A stretch of 64,000 nucleotides of DNA from Taklimakanibacter lacteus. Its GTDB lineage: Bacteria; Pseudomonadota; Alphaproteobacteria; Rhizobiales; Aestuariivirgaceae. The stretch is from assembly GCA_003576695.1 (NCBI GenBank), contig QOZQ01000001.1, positions 186,001 through 250,000 on the forward strand, read 5' to 3'. The translations under genes were made by a program, and so were the position numbers. Below, in pieces: positions 26,703 through 34,375 of the stretch (positions are counted from its first letter, which is position 1; every line of letters begins with the position of its first letter). The notes under the pieces are model-generated. The model worked only from the letters and a program-made list of their open reading frames with translations, ran no database searches and was not told the DNA's origin.

Positions 26703-26850
26703 CCCTCCCCCTTGCGGGGAGGGTCGGCCTGCAAGGCCGGGGTGGGGGTCTGGTGGTGTTGCAGAACTGGCCCATTCGATGGTGTGACGCGCGAAGTTCG
26801 GAGAGACCACCCGACCCCCACCCCTAACCCCTCCCCACAAGGGGGAGGGA
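26703..26850. repeat. Long palindromic repeat with CCCTCCCCCTTG ends, copy 1
   Basis: Outer arms CCCTCCCCCTTGCGGGGAG and CTCCCCACAAGGGGGAGGG are complementary, with inner arms GGGTGGGGGTC / GACCCCCACCC. A variable centre lies between. Copies occur at 44188-44316 and 47270-47400. It ends about 20 bp before the methyltransferase gene. Confidence 0.9.
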
Positions 26851-26870
26851 AACCAGGTATATAGGCGACC

Positions 26871-27689
26871 ATGGACAAGCAGATTTGGTTCGACACCAAC
26901 CGCAAGAGCTGGGACGAGCGTGTGGCGATCCATCGCCGGGACGAGACGAAGTTCTATGACGTTGAGAAGGTGCTTGCCGGCAAGGATAAGCTCAATGCCA
27001 TCGAGGCGTCCGAGATCGGCGATGTCAGTGGCCTGCGCATCGCGCATCTGCAATGCCATTTCGGACTCGATTCAATCTGTCTCGCACGGCGCGGTGCCTC
27101 GGTCACCGGGCTCGATTTCTCTCCCGCAGCGATTGCCGAAGCGCGGGCGCTGGCACGGCAACTCGATGTCGATGCGCAATTCGTCGAAGGCAATGTCTAT
27201 GATGCGCGAAAGCTCATCACTGGCGATTTCGACATGGTCTATGTGACCTGGGGCGCCATCAACTGGCTGCCCGACATCGCGCAATGGGCGAAGGTCGTCG
27301 CCTCTCTGTTGAAGAGGGGAGGGCGGCTCTATCTCGCCGAAAGCCATCCGAACATCCTTCCCTTCGACTGGGTCGATGGGCGCGTCGGTCCCAAATTCGA
27401 CTGGCGTACGCCTCGGGAGGCTCCGATCGTCGATGAGGTCGAGACGACCTATACGGGAGCCAATGATGTGCTGGCCAACAAGAAGACCTATTCCTGGCAG
27501 CATCCGCTGTCCGACATCATCAACGGCCTGATCCGAGCCGGGATGGCGTTGAACTGGCTGCATGAGCATCCAGCGCTCACCTGGCCGCTTTTCCCCAATA
27601 TGACGGTCTCGGAGGACGGGCTCTACCGCCTGCCTGCCGATCATGTACAGCTGCCGCTGGCTTTCTCACTGGAAGCGAGGAAGATGTGA
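26871..27689 (+). CDS. Class I SAM-dependent methyltransferase
   Basis: 272 residues. Motif I is a variant, LRIAHLQCHFGLDSICLARRGASVTGLDFS, where LQCHFG takes the place of the usual glycine-rich loop and Asp of GLDFS binds the SAM ribose; VYDARKLITGDFDMVYVTWG is motif II/III. The family member type is seen next to many unrelated genes, and the substrate is unknown. Palindromic repeats flank it on both sides, so it is probably a single-gene transcript. Confidence 0.82.
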   Translation: MDKQIWFDTNRKSWDERVAIHRRDETKFYDVEKVLAGKDKLNAIEASEIGDVSGLRIAHLQCHFGLDSICLARRGASVTGLDFSPAAIAEARALARQLDVDAQFVEGNVYDARKLITGDFDMVYVTWGAINWLPDIAQWAKVVASLLKRGGRLYLAESHPNILPFDWVDGRVGPKFDWRTPREAPIVDEVETTYTGANDVLANKKTYSWQHPLSDIINGLIRAGMALNWLHEHPALTWPLFPNMTVSEDGLYRLPADHVQLPLAFSLEARKM

Positions 27690-27698
27690 TTTTTTATT

Positions 27699-27799
27699 CG
27701 TCATCCCGGCGAAAGCCGGGATCCACTGAATAGAACCAACCAGGCGGCGCTGCGCGCACCTTACCAATTTAATGGGTCCCGGCTTTCGCCGGGATGACG
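27699..27799. repeat. Palindromic repeat with GTCATCCCGGCGAAAGCCGG ends, copy 2
   Basis: The same terminal arms as 19464-19567 (CGTCATCCCGGCGAAAGCCGG... and the complement at 27776-27799) around a different, unrelated ~50-bp centre. It begins 9 nt after the methyltransferase stop and may serve as its terminator. Confidence 0.9.
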
Positions 27800-27883
27800 T
27801 TCTTCTTTTCGGCGACGGCGTGCGTAGACGAACGGTTTGATTCCTGCTCACATAGCGCCCATGCGGAGAGGGGTTGAGAAGTC

Positions 27884-29170
27884 ATGAGCGACCTGATCAT
27901 CAGAAACGCGACTTTGCCCGACGGGCGCACGCGGGTGAGCATCTTGTGCCGCAAGGGGCGGATAGCCGATATCGGCACCGTTCCCGCGATCGAAGGCGTG
28001 AAGGAGATCGACGCCAAGGGCTATCTGGTGTCGCCGCCCTTTGTCGATGCGCATTTCCACATGGATGCGACCCTTTCCCTGGGCCAGCCGCGGCTCAATG
28101 AATCGGGCACGCTGCTCGAAGGCATCGCGCTGTGGGGCGAGCTCAAGCCGCGCCTCACGCATGAGGCGGTGATCGAGCGCGCACTGCGCTATTGCGATCT
28201 CGCGGTGGCGCAAGGCCTGCTCGCCATCCGCACCCATGTCGATATATGCGACGACCGGCTTCTGTGCGTCGAGGCGCTGCTCGAGGTGCGCCAGAAGATC
28301 GCGCCCTATATCGACCTGCAGATCGTCGCCTTCCCGCAGGACGGCTATTTCCGTTCGCCCAATGCGGCCAAGAATCTCAAGCGGGCCCTTGTCCTCGGCG
28401 TCGATGTGGTGGGCGGCATCCCGCATTTCGAGCGCACCATGGAGGAGGGCACGGCCAGTGTGAAGGCACTGTGCGAGATCGCCGCCAAGCGCGGGCTCCT
28501 CGTCGACATGCATTGCGACGAGACGGACGATCCCTTGTCGCGCCATGTCGAGACGCTGGCCTATGAGACCCACAGGCTGGGGCTCGAGGGCCGCGTCGTC
28601 GGCTCGCATCTGACCTCGATGCATTCCATGGACAACTACTATGTGTCGAAGCTGCTAGCCCTGATGGCGGAAGCCCAGCTGCACGCGACACCCAATCCCC
28701 TGATCAACATCACGCTGCAGGGCCGGCACGATACCTATCCCAAAAGGCGCGGCATGACGCGGGTGCCGGAAATGCGCAATTACGGCATCAATGTCTCCTT
28801 CGGCCATGATTGCGTGCTCGACCCCTGGTATCCGCTGGGCCAGGGCGACATGCTGGAAGTGGCCAATATGGGCGTGCATGTGGCGCAGATGACGAGCCGC
28901 GAAGGCCTGCGCTGGTGCTACGACGCGGTGACGGTCAATCCGGCCAAGGCCATGCATCTCGAAGCCTATGGGCTCGACAAGGGCTGCCATGCCGACATGG
29001 TCGTCCTGCAGGCGAAGGATCCCATCGAGGCGATAAGGCTTAAGCCGGCGCGGCTTTGGGTGATCCGGCGCGGCAAGGTCGTTGCCGAGACGCCGGAAAA
29101 GGTCACTCACCTCCATCTCGAGGAGCGGCCCAAGACTGTGAACGCGGCCGACTACGCGCCCAAGTGCTGA
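27884..29170 (+). CDS. CodA-type cytosine deaminase/amidohydrolase
   Basis: 428 residues, against 427 in E. coli CodA. Every metal and catalytic residue is conserved with a constant offset of four: His57 and His59 (DAHFHMD), Gln152, His210, Glu213 (HCDETDD), His242 and Asp309 (GHDCVLDPWYPLG). The family hydrolyses cytosine to uracil and ammonia in the cytoplasm. The residue next to the catalytic Asp is Cys310 where E. coli has Asp314, a substrate-pocket position, so a related ring such as isocytosine or creatinine-like compounds cannot be excluded. ATG 27884 follows GAGAGGGG. Product uracil would feed PreTA encoded 2 kb away. Confidence 0.85.
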   Translation: MSDLIIRNATLPDGRTRVSILCRKGRIADIGTVPAIEGVKEIDAKGYLVSPPFVDAHFHMDATLSLGQPRLNESGTLLEGIALWGELKPRLTHEAVIERALRYCDLAVAQGLLAIRTHVDICDDRLLCVEALLEVRQKIAPYIDLQIVAFPQDGYFRSPNAAKNLKRALVLGVDVVGGIPHFERTMEEGTASVKALCEIAAKRGLLVDMHCDETDDPLSRHVETLAYETHRLGLEGRVVGSHLTSMHSMDNYYVSKLLALMAEAQLHATPNPLINITLQGRHDTYPKRRGMTRVPEMRNYGINVSFGHDCVLDPWYPLGQGDMLEVANMGVHVAQMTSREGLRWCYDAVTVNPAKAMHLEAYGLDKGCHADMVVLQAKDPIEAIRLKPARLWVIRRGKVVAETPEKVTHLHLEERPKTVNAADYAPKC

Positions 29171-29196
29171 ACCGCTCCCCAATCTTCTGAAGCCGG

Positions 29197-30120
29197 CTAA
29201 GCCGCCTTGCCGAAGCCGTCGGCGAGATCACCCGAGGCGAGCCAGCGGGCGCAGTCGGGCCCGAGCTCGTGAAGCGCGCGGCGCTCATATTTGGCGCTTT
29301 CCTCGGGAGTCAGCACATCGCGCCAGCGTCCATTCGTGCCTTTGTGCACGAAGGTCTCGGCGCCACCGTCCCACAATGCGCCGCCGAGGGGCACGCTGGC
29401 CGTGGCGTTTGCCTTCATATAGTCGAAGCTGCAATGGCGCAGGATCGCGTCCCATTTCGCGGCGTCTACCGTGATGCCGAGGAAATCCGCCATACGACGG
29501 ATCTGGCCCGGCATGTCGTCCTTCAGCGTCTGGAAGTGCGTGAGATAGACATTCGGCAGGTCTCGGATCGCCCACCATGAGCGCACATTCTCCCAGAACG
29601 GCCAGAAGGGATGGCCGTCACGGTCGAGCCAGGCATGATAGTAGTCGCGGATCGACGCGGGCGGCGGCGCGATGGGCTCACCGACGAGTCCGGGCGTCTC
29701 GTTCAGTATCTCATAGAAGAGGGCATTGGCATTGGCGTGATGATTGTACAGGCTCCATAGGACATCGCGCCCGTCGCGACCGATATAGATGTATTTGGCG
29801 CGCGGCGAGAAGACCAGGGCATCGACCGGCAAATGGGTCTTGATGAAGCGCCGATGGGTCTGCATCTCAACCGCCTTGAGCTTCTCCATCTTGGGCGGCA
29901 CGCGCAGATCGAGCCAGGGCGACATCTCGGCCACCGGCAAGCCTGGGGCGCCGCCGAAGATGAGTTGGCTCACGATCTGCTGGACCCAGGTGGTGCCGGA
30001 CTTGGCATAGGTCGAGATGACGATATCGTCGTCGCGAAACTTGAAATCGTTCCAGATGGTCGAGTCGAAATGGTGGTTGTGCATTTCCCGGCTCTTCGCC
30101 GGATGGGCCGAAGCAGACAT
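29197..30120 (-). CDS. Sulfotransferase family protein
   Basis: 307 residues. PAPS-binding motifs are clear: the 5'-phosphosulfate loop STYAKSGTTWVQQI near the N-terminus and the 3'-phosphate motif YIGRDGRDVLWSLYNHH in the centre. The overall layout matches cytosolic Sulfotransfer_1 enzymes, which sulfate alcohols, phenols or amines. It is divergent from a LysR-type gene 105 bp away, and a perfect palindrome lies in the gap, so the LysR protein may control it. Its role beside pyrimidine genes is unclear. Confidence 0.88.
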   Translation of the reverse strand: MSASAHPAKSREMHNHHFDSTIWNDFKFRDDDIVISTYAKSGTTWVQQIVSQLIFGGAPGLPVAEMSPWLDLRVPPKMEKLKAVEMQTHRRFIKTHLPVDALVFSPRAKYIYIGRDGRDVLWSLYNHHANANALFYEILNETPGLVGEPIAPPPASIRDYYHAWLDRDGHPFWPFWENVRSWWAIRDLPNVYLTHFQTLKDDMPGQIRRMADFLGITVDAAKWDAILRHCSFDYMKANATASVPLGGALWDGGAETFVHKGTNGRWRDVLTPEESAKYERRALHELGPDCARWLASGDLADGFGKAA

Positions 30121-30198
30121 GCGTTCCTCCTGGTTGGTCGAGGGGCGCCCATGTCGCAGAAAAGATGACGCCGGGGTATATGCGGCCTTGATGAATGG

Positions 30199-30216
30199 TT
30201 CTGCAATATTGCAGAA
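30199..30216. promoter_or_regulatory. Perfect 18-bp palindrome, likely LysR operator
   Basis: TTCTGCAAT/ATTGCAGAA is a perfect inverted repeat without spacer, containing the LysR-type T-Nx-A arrangement (TGCAATATTGCA). It ends 8 nt before the LysR start codon and sits in the only gap between the divergent sulfotransferase and LysR genes. Confidence 0.6.
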
Positions 30217-30224
30217 TGGGATTC

Positions 30225-31124
30225 ATGTATGAATGGAGCGATCTGCGCATCTTCCTGGCGGTTGTCCGCGCCGGTTCGACGCTGGGTGCCGCGCGGGGCC
30301 TCGGGATGAACCAGACCACAGTCAGCCGGCGCATCCAGGTGCTGGAGCACCAGCTGGGCCTTGCGCTGTTTGCCCGGCGCAGCACCGGCTATGCCCTGAC
30401 CGAGCATGGCCGGACGCTCGAGGCGGCGGCGAGCCGGATGGAGACCGCAGCGCTCGACTTCGAATGCGAGGCCGAGCGGCTGCGCCGGCTGGTCTCGGGA
30501 CTGATCCGCGTCACCGCGCCTGAGACGATGTTCACCCATCTTCTGGCCCCGATTGTCGCCGCCTATCGCCAGGAGCATCCCAGGGTGCAGATCGAGCAGG
30601 TGTCGAGCGAGGCCCATTGCGATCTCGAAAAGGGCGAGGCGGATATCGCTTTCCGCGCCACCGAGAGCCCGATCAGCGAGAGCCTGATCGGACAGCGCCT
30701 GCCCGATTTCGGCTGGACGCTCTATTGCAGCCCGATTTATGCCGGCAAGCACGGGATGCCGGCATCACCTGAGGAAATTCGCGGACATTCGGTGATCGTC
30801 TATGAGAAGGCCCTGGGACAGACGGCGCGCGGGCGCTGGCTTGTCACGCAGGCCGATCCCCAGCTCATCGTGGCGCGCAGCAACACGGTGATGAACATGG
30901 TTGGCCTGCTCAAGGCCTCGCTGGGCGTCGGGCTTCTGCCCTGTATCGAGGGCGACAATGCCGGGCTGCTGCGCTGCTTCGAGCCGCGCTCCGAGCTCGG
31001 GGGCATGTGGTGGCTGCTGATGACGCCGGAAGTGCAGCGCATGCCGGAAGCGCGGCGCTTTGCGGAGTTTGCCGTGGTCCGCCTCAGGGGACAGCGCCGG
31101 CTGCTCAGGGGCGAGCGGATATGA
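30225..31124 (+). CDS. LysR-family transcriptional regulator
   Basis: 299 residues. N-terminal winged helix: DLRIFLAVVRAGSTLGAARGL, NQTTVSRRIQVLEHQLGLALFARR. A periplasmic-binding-like effector domain spans about 90-290. ATG 30225 is chosen because it begins the conserved first helix and follows TGGGA; earlier ATGs overlap the palindrome. It likely regulates itself and the divergent sulfotransferase; preT, 107 bp downstream on the same strand, is a second candidate, though preT has RutR-like sites of its own. Confidence 0.9.
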   Translation: MYEWSDLRIFLAVVRAGSTLGAARGLGMNQTTVSRRIQVLEHQLGLALFARRSTGYALTEHGRTLEAAASRMETAALDFECEAERLRRLVSGLIRVTAPETMFTHLLAPIVAAYRQEHPRVQIEQVSSEAHCDLEKGEADIAFRATESPISESLIGQRLPDFGWTLYCSPIYAGKHGMPASPEEIRGHSVIVYEKALGQTARGRWLVTQADPQLIVARSNTVMNMVGLLKASLGVGLLPCIEGDNAGLLRCFEPRSELGGMWWLLMTPEVQRMPEARRFAEFAVVRLRGQRRLLRGERI

Positions 31125-31141
31125 GCAGGCACGTCTCTATT

Positions 31142-31187
31142 TTGACCTTTTGATAAATAATTTGACCAAAAGAAAAAAATGATTCAC
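31142..31187 (+). promoter_or_regulatory. Predicted preTA promoter with RutR-like half-sites
   Basis: TTGACC at 31162-31167 with CACTAT 17 nt further on (31185-31190 region) forms a plausible -35/-10 pair. The -35 is the start of TTGACCA, one arm of the RutR consensus TTGACCA-NN-TGGTCAA. A second imperfect site, TTGACCTTTTGATAA, lies at 31142-31156. The stretch is AT-rich compared with its surroundings. Confidence 0.45.
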
Positions 31188-31230
31188 TATTCCTTGATCC
31201 GGCGAAAAGACTGGAAATGAGGAGACTGCC

Positions 31231-32562
31231 ATGGGCCATCCCGATATTGCGGGCCGCCGCCTGTCCAAAGACGCCTATGCGAAGAATTTCGCCGACCTGC
31301 ATCCGCCCCTGAGCGCGCATGAGGCGCTGGTCGAGAGCGACCGCTGCTATTTCTGCTATGACGCACCCTGCCAGCAGGCCTGCCCGACCTCGATCGACAT
31401 CCCGATGTTCATCCGCCAGATCGGCGCCGGTAACCCCTTGGGCGCCGCCGAGACCATATTCGAGCAGAACATACTGGGCGGCATGTGCGCCCGCGTCTGC
31501 CCGACCGAAACCCTGTGCGAGGAAGCCTGTGTGCGCGAGACGGCCGAAGGCAAGCCGGTCAAGATCGGGCTCCTGCAACGTTATGCCACCGATGCGCAGA
31601 TGCGCACCGGCCGGCAACCCTTTCAACGTGCGCCTGCGACCGGGAAGTCAGTGGCCGTCGTTGGGGCGGGGCCTGCGGGCCTCGCCTGTGCTCACCGTCT
31701 CGCCATGCATGGCCATGACGTGACGATCTTCGAGGCCCGCAAGAAGCCGGGCGGGCTCAATGAATACGGCATCGCCGCCTATAAATCGGTCGACGGCTTC
31801 GCCCAGGCCGAGGTCGATTTCGTGCTCGGCATCGGCGGCATCACGGTCGAGCGCGGCAAGGCGCTCGGCAAGCAGATCACGCTCGAAGGCCTGCGCAAGG
31901 AGTTTGATGCAGTGTTCCTCGGCATGGGGCTGCAGGGCGTCAATGCGCTCAACAGCAAGCATGAGGCAACCGACGGCGTCGAGGATGCGGTCGACTATAT
32001 TGCCGAGATCCGCCAGGCGAAGGATCTGGGCAAGCTCAAGGTCGGCCGCAACGTGCTGGTGATCGGCGGCGGCATGACCGCCATCGATATCGCAGTGCAG
32101 TCGAAGCTCCTGGGCGCCGAGGACGTCACCATCCTCTATCGCCGCGGCGCCGAGCAGATGAAGGCGTCCGGCTTCGAGCAGCAACTGGCGCAGACCAAGG
32201 GCGTGAAGATCAAGCACTGGGTTAGCCCCAGGAAAGTGCTGGCCAAGGATGGCAAGGCCATCGGGCTTGAATGCGAATATACGGAAGAGAAGAAGGGCAA
32301 GCTCGGAGGCACCGGCGAGACCTTCAGGCTCAAGGCCGACATGATCTTCAAGGCGATCGGCCAGACCTTCGTGCCCGATCCGATGAAGGATGCGTTGGTG
32401 CTTGACGGCGGGCGCATCAAGGTCGACGCTTCCCGCCGCACCAGCCTGCCTGATGTCTGGGCGGGTGGCGACTGCGCCGCGGGCGGCCAGGACCTCACCG
32501 TCGCCGCCGTCGATGACGGCTGTCGTGCCGCCGAATCGATCCACGAGTTCCTGTCAGCCTAG
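31231..32562 (+). CDS. preT: NAD-dependent dihydropyrimidine dehydrogenase subunit PreT
   Basis: 443 residues. The N-terminal Fer4_20 domain has two cysteine clusters (Cys39, 42, 47, 51 and Cys86, 90, 96, 100) for 4Fe-4S centres. The FAD motif VVGAGPAGLACAHRL starts near 143, the NAD(P)H motif VIGGGMTAIDIAVQS is in the centre, and VWAGGDCAAGGQDLTVAAVDDG closes the FAD domain. PreT passes electrons from NADH to PreA, which reduces uracil or thymine. The GAGGAG site precedes the ATG and preA follows after 10 nt. GltD-like paralogues are excluded by the PreA neighbour. Confidence 0.93.
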   Translation: MGHPDIAGRRLSKDAYAKNFADLHPPLSAHEALVESDRCYFCYDAPCQQACPTSIDIPMFIRQIGAGNPLGAAETIFEQNILGGMCARVCPTETLCEEACVRETAEGKPVKIGLLQRYATDAQMRTGRQPFQRAPATGKSVAVVGAGPAGLACAHRLAMHGHDVTIFEARKKPGGLNEYGIAAYKSVDGFAQAEVDFVLGIGGITVERGKALGKQITLEGLRKEFDAVFLGMGLQGVNALNSKHEATDGVEDAVDYIAEIRQAKDLGKLKVGRNVLVIGGGMTAIDIAVQSKLLGAEDVTILYRRGAEQMKASGFEQQLAQTKGVKIKHWVSPRKVLAKDGKAIGLECEYTEEKKGKLGGTGETFRLKADMIFKAIGQTFVPDPMKDALVLDGGRIKVDASRRTSLPDVWAGGDCAAGGQDLTVAAVDDGCRAAESIHEFLSA

Positions 32563-32572
32563 GAGAACCCCC

Positions 32573-33883
32573 ATGGCAGACCTTCGCACCAATTTCGTCG
32601 GCATCAAGTCGCCGAACCCGTTCTGGCTCGCTTCCGCGCCGCCGACCGACAAGGAATACAATGTCGTCCGCGCCTTCAAGGCGGGCTGGGGTGGCGTCGT
32701 GTGGAAGACGCTGGGCGAGGATCCGCATGTCGTCAATGTCAACGGCCCGCGCTATGGCGCCATCCATTCGGGCGACCGGCGCCTGCTCGGGCTCAACAAT
32801 ATCGAGCTGATCACCGACCGGCCACTGCAGACCAATCTCGACGAGATCAAGCGCGTCAAGCGCGAATGGTCCGACCGTGCCATGGTCGTCTCGCTGATGG
32901 TGCCCTGCGAGGAGACGAACTGGGCCAATATCCTGAAGCGGGTCGAGGAAACCGATTGCGACGGCGTCGAGCTCAATTTCGGCTGCCCGCATGGCATGTC
33001 GGAGCGCGGCATGGGCTCGGCGGTGGGCCAGGTGCCGGAATATATCGAGATGGTGGCGCGCTGGTGCAAGGCCAATACGCGCATGCCGGTGATCGTCAAG
33101 CTCACCCCCAACATCACCGACATAAGAAAGCCGGCCCGCGCGGCGAAGCAGGGCGGGGCCGATGCCGTGTCGCTGATCAACACGATCAATTCGATCATGA
33201 GCATCAATCTCGACAGTTTCGCGCCGGAGCCGACGATCGACGGCAAGGGCACGCATGGCGGTTATTGCGGCCCGGCGGTGAAGCCGATCGCGCTGTCCAT
33301 GGTGTCGGAGATCGCGCGCGACAAGGAAACGCAAGGAATGCCGATCTCCGGCATCGGCGGCATCACCAACTGGCGCGATGCGCTGGAATTCATCCTCATC
33401 GGCGCAGGCACCGCACAGGTCTGCACCGCCGCCATGACCTATGGCTTCAAGATCGTGCAGGAGATGACATCGGGGCTGGAGCAATGGATGGATGAGCGGG
33501 GCTTCTCACACCTCGATGAGCTCATCGGTAAGGCGGTGCCCAATGTCACCGACTGGCAGTATCTCAATCTCAACTACATCGCCAAGGCGCATATCGACCA
33601 GGACAAATGCATCCAGTGCGGACGCTGCTATGCGGCCTGCGAAGACACATCGCACCAGGCGATCTCGAATGCGCCCAAGAACGGCAAGCGCCATTTCGAG
33701 GTGATCGACGAGGAATGCGTGGCGTGCAATCTGTGCGTCGAAGTGTGCCCGGTCGAGAGCTGCATCACCATGGTGCAGATGACGAAGGGCACCGATCCCC
33801 GCACCGGCCGGAAGATCGACAAGAAATACGCCAACTGGACGACGCATCCCAACAATCCGGCGGCAAAGGTCGCGGCGGAGTAG
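32573..33883 (+). CDS. preA: NAD-dependent dihydropyrimidine dehydrogenase subunit PreA
   Basis: 436 residues. A dihydroorotate-dehydrogenase-like FMN barrel (1-330) has LNFGCPHGMSERGMG and KLTPNITDI; a C-terminal ferredoxin domain has CIQCGRCYAAC and CVACNLCVEVCPVESC for two 4Fe-4S clusters. It catalyses the NADH-linked reduction of uracil/thymine to 5,6-dihydro forms, the first step of reductive pyrimidine catabolism. AGGAGA sits 6 nt before ATG 32573. The motif after RGMG reads SAVGQ, with Val where the mammalian enzyme has its active-site Cys. Confidence 0.94.
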   Translation: MADLRTNFVGIKSPNPFWLASAPPTDKEYNVVRAFKAGWGGVVWKTLGEDPHVVNVNGPRYGAIHSGDRRLLGLNNIELITDRPLQTNLDEIKRVKREWSDRAMVVSLMVPCEETNWANILKRVEETDCDGVELNFGCPHGMSERGMGSAVGQVPEYIEMVARWCKANTRMPVIVKLTPNITDIRKPARAAKQGGADAVSLINTINSIMSINLDSFAPEPTIDGKGTHGGYCGPAVKPIALSMVSEIARDKETQGMPISGIGGITNWRDALEFILIGAGTAQVCTAAMTYGFKIVQEMTSGLEQWMDERGFSHLDELIGKAVPNVTDWQYLNLNYIAKAHIDQDKCIQCGRCYAACEDTSHQAISNAPKNGKRHFEVIDEECVACNLCVEVCPVESCITMVQMTKGTDPRTGRKIDKKYANWTTHPNNPAAKVAAE

Positions 33884-33903
33884 GTTGCAGATATCTGCCA
33901 AGG

Positions 33904-33917
33904 GCCCCGATCGGGGC
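33904..33917. terminator. GC palindrome between preA and the antitoxin gene
   Basis: GCCCCGATCGGGGC is a perfect 14-bp palindrome in the 35-bp gap between two convergent genes. There is no U-run on either side, so it is only a possible bidirectional transcription stop. Confidence 0.35.
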
Positions 33918-33918
33918 T

Positions 33919-34269
33919 TCAGGCTGCGTCGCGGCGGCTGCGCGTCTTGGCCTTGGTCGGTTTGCGACGTGGCAACGCAATTGGCTTGACGCCCAAACCC
34001 AGCACTTTCATGACCTTCAGGACATTGGCGAAGCTGGGATTGCCGGTCTCGGAAAAAGCTTTGTAGAGTCCTTCGCGCGTAAGGCCCGTTTCCCTTGCGG
34101 TCCGGACCATGCCATATGCACGAGTGGCGGCACCAATGGCTGCGGCTATGATAGCGGGATCATCCTGGTTCTCTTCAAAGACGATTTCCAGGAACTGTTG
34201 AATTTCCTCAGGTGTGCGCAGAAATTCTGCGGCATCGTATTTTGCCTGCGATCTCAGGATTCCAACCAT
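33919..34269 (-). CDS. HigA-like addiction-module antidote protein (orphan)
   Basis: 116 residues. The centre IIAAAIGAATRAYGMVRTARETGLTREGLYKAFSETGNPSFANVLKVMKVLGL is characteristic of the antidote family paired with RelE/HigB-like toxins; the HTH is RTARETGLTREGLYKAFS. The C-terminus is basic (PRRKPTKAKTRSRR). Normally the toxin gene precedes it, but the 100 bp upstream hold only promoter DNA and then a gene on the other strand. It therefore stands alone, either as a solitary regulator or a remnant of a toxin-antitoxin pair. Confidence 0.8.
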   Translation of the reverse strand: MVGILRSQAKYDAAEFLRTPEEIQQFLEIVFEENQDDPAIIAAAIGAATRAYGMVRTARETGLTREGLYKAFSETGNPSFANVLKVMKVLGLGVKPIALPRRKPTKAKTRSRRDAA

Positions 34270-34274
34270 GCGAC

Positions 34275-34315
34275 AATATAAACCATAGTTCTCATGATGT
34301 AAACTTTGGTTTACA
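34275..34315 (-). promoter_or_regulatory. Promoter and operator of the antidote gene
   Basis: On the minus strand TTTACA (34303-34298), a 17-nt spacer and TATATT (34280-34275) give a near-consensus promoter. The -35 is embedded in a perfect inverted repeat TGTAAAC-TTTG-GTTTACA (34298-34315), a likely autorepression site. Only 5 nt separate the -10 from the ATG, so the transcript would start at or beside the start codon. Confidence 0.7.
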
Positions 34316-34375
34316 CATAAAAATGTGGGTTGGCCTCACGTGCAAAGTCGGTGAAGATGACTCCAGAGGTGTCGC

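Noticed and set aside
34270-34375. Toxin gene partner for the antidote protein
   Set aside because: The space holds only the promoter, the palindrome and the start region of the next gene; no frame of toxin size exists on either side.
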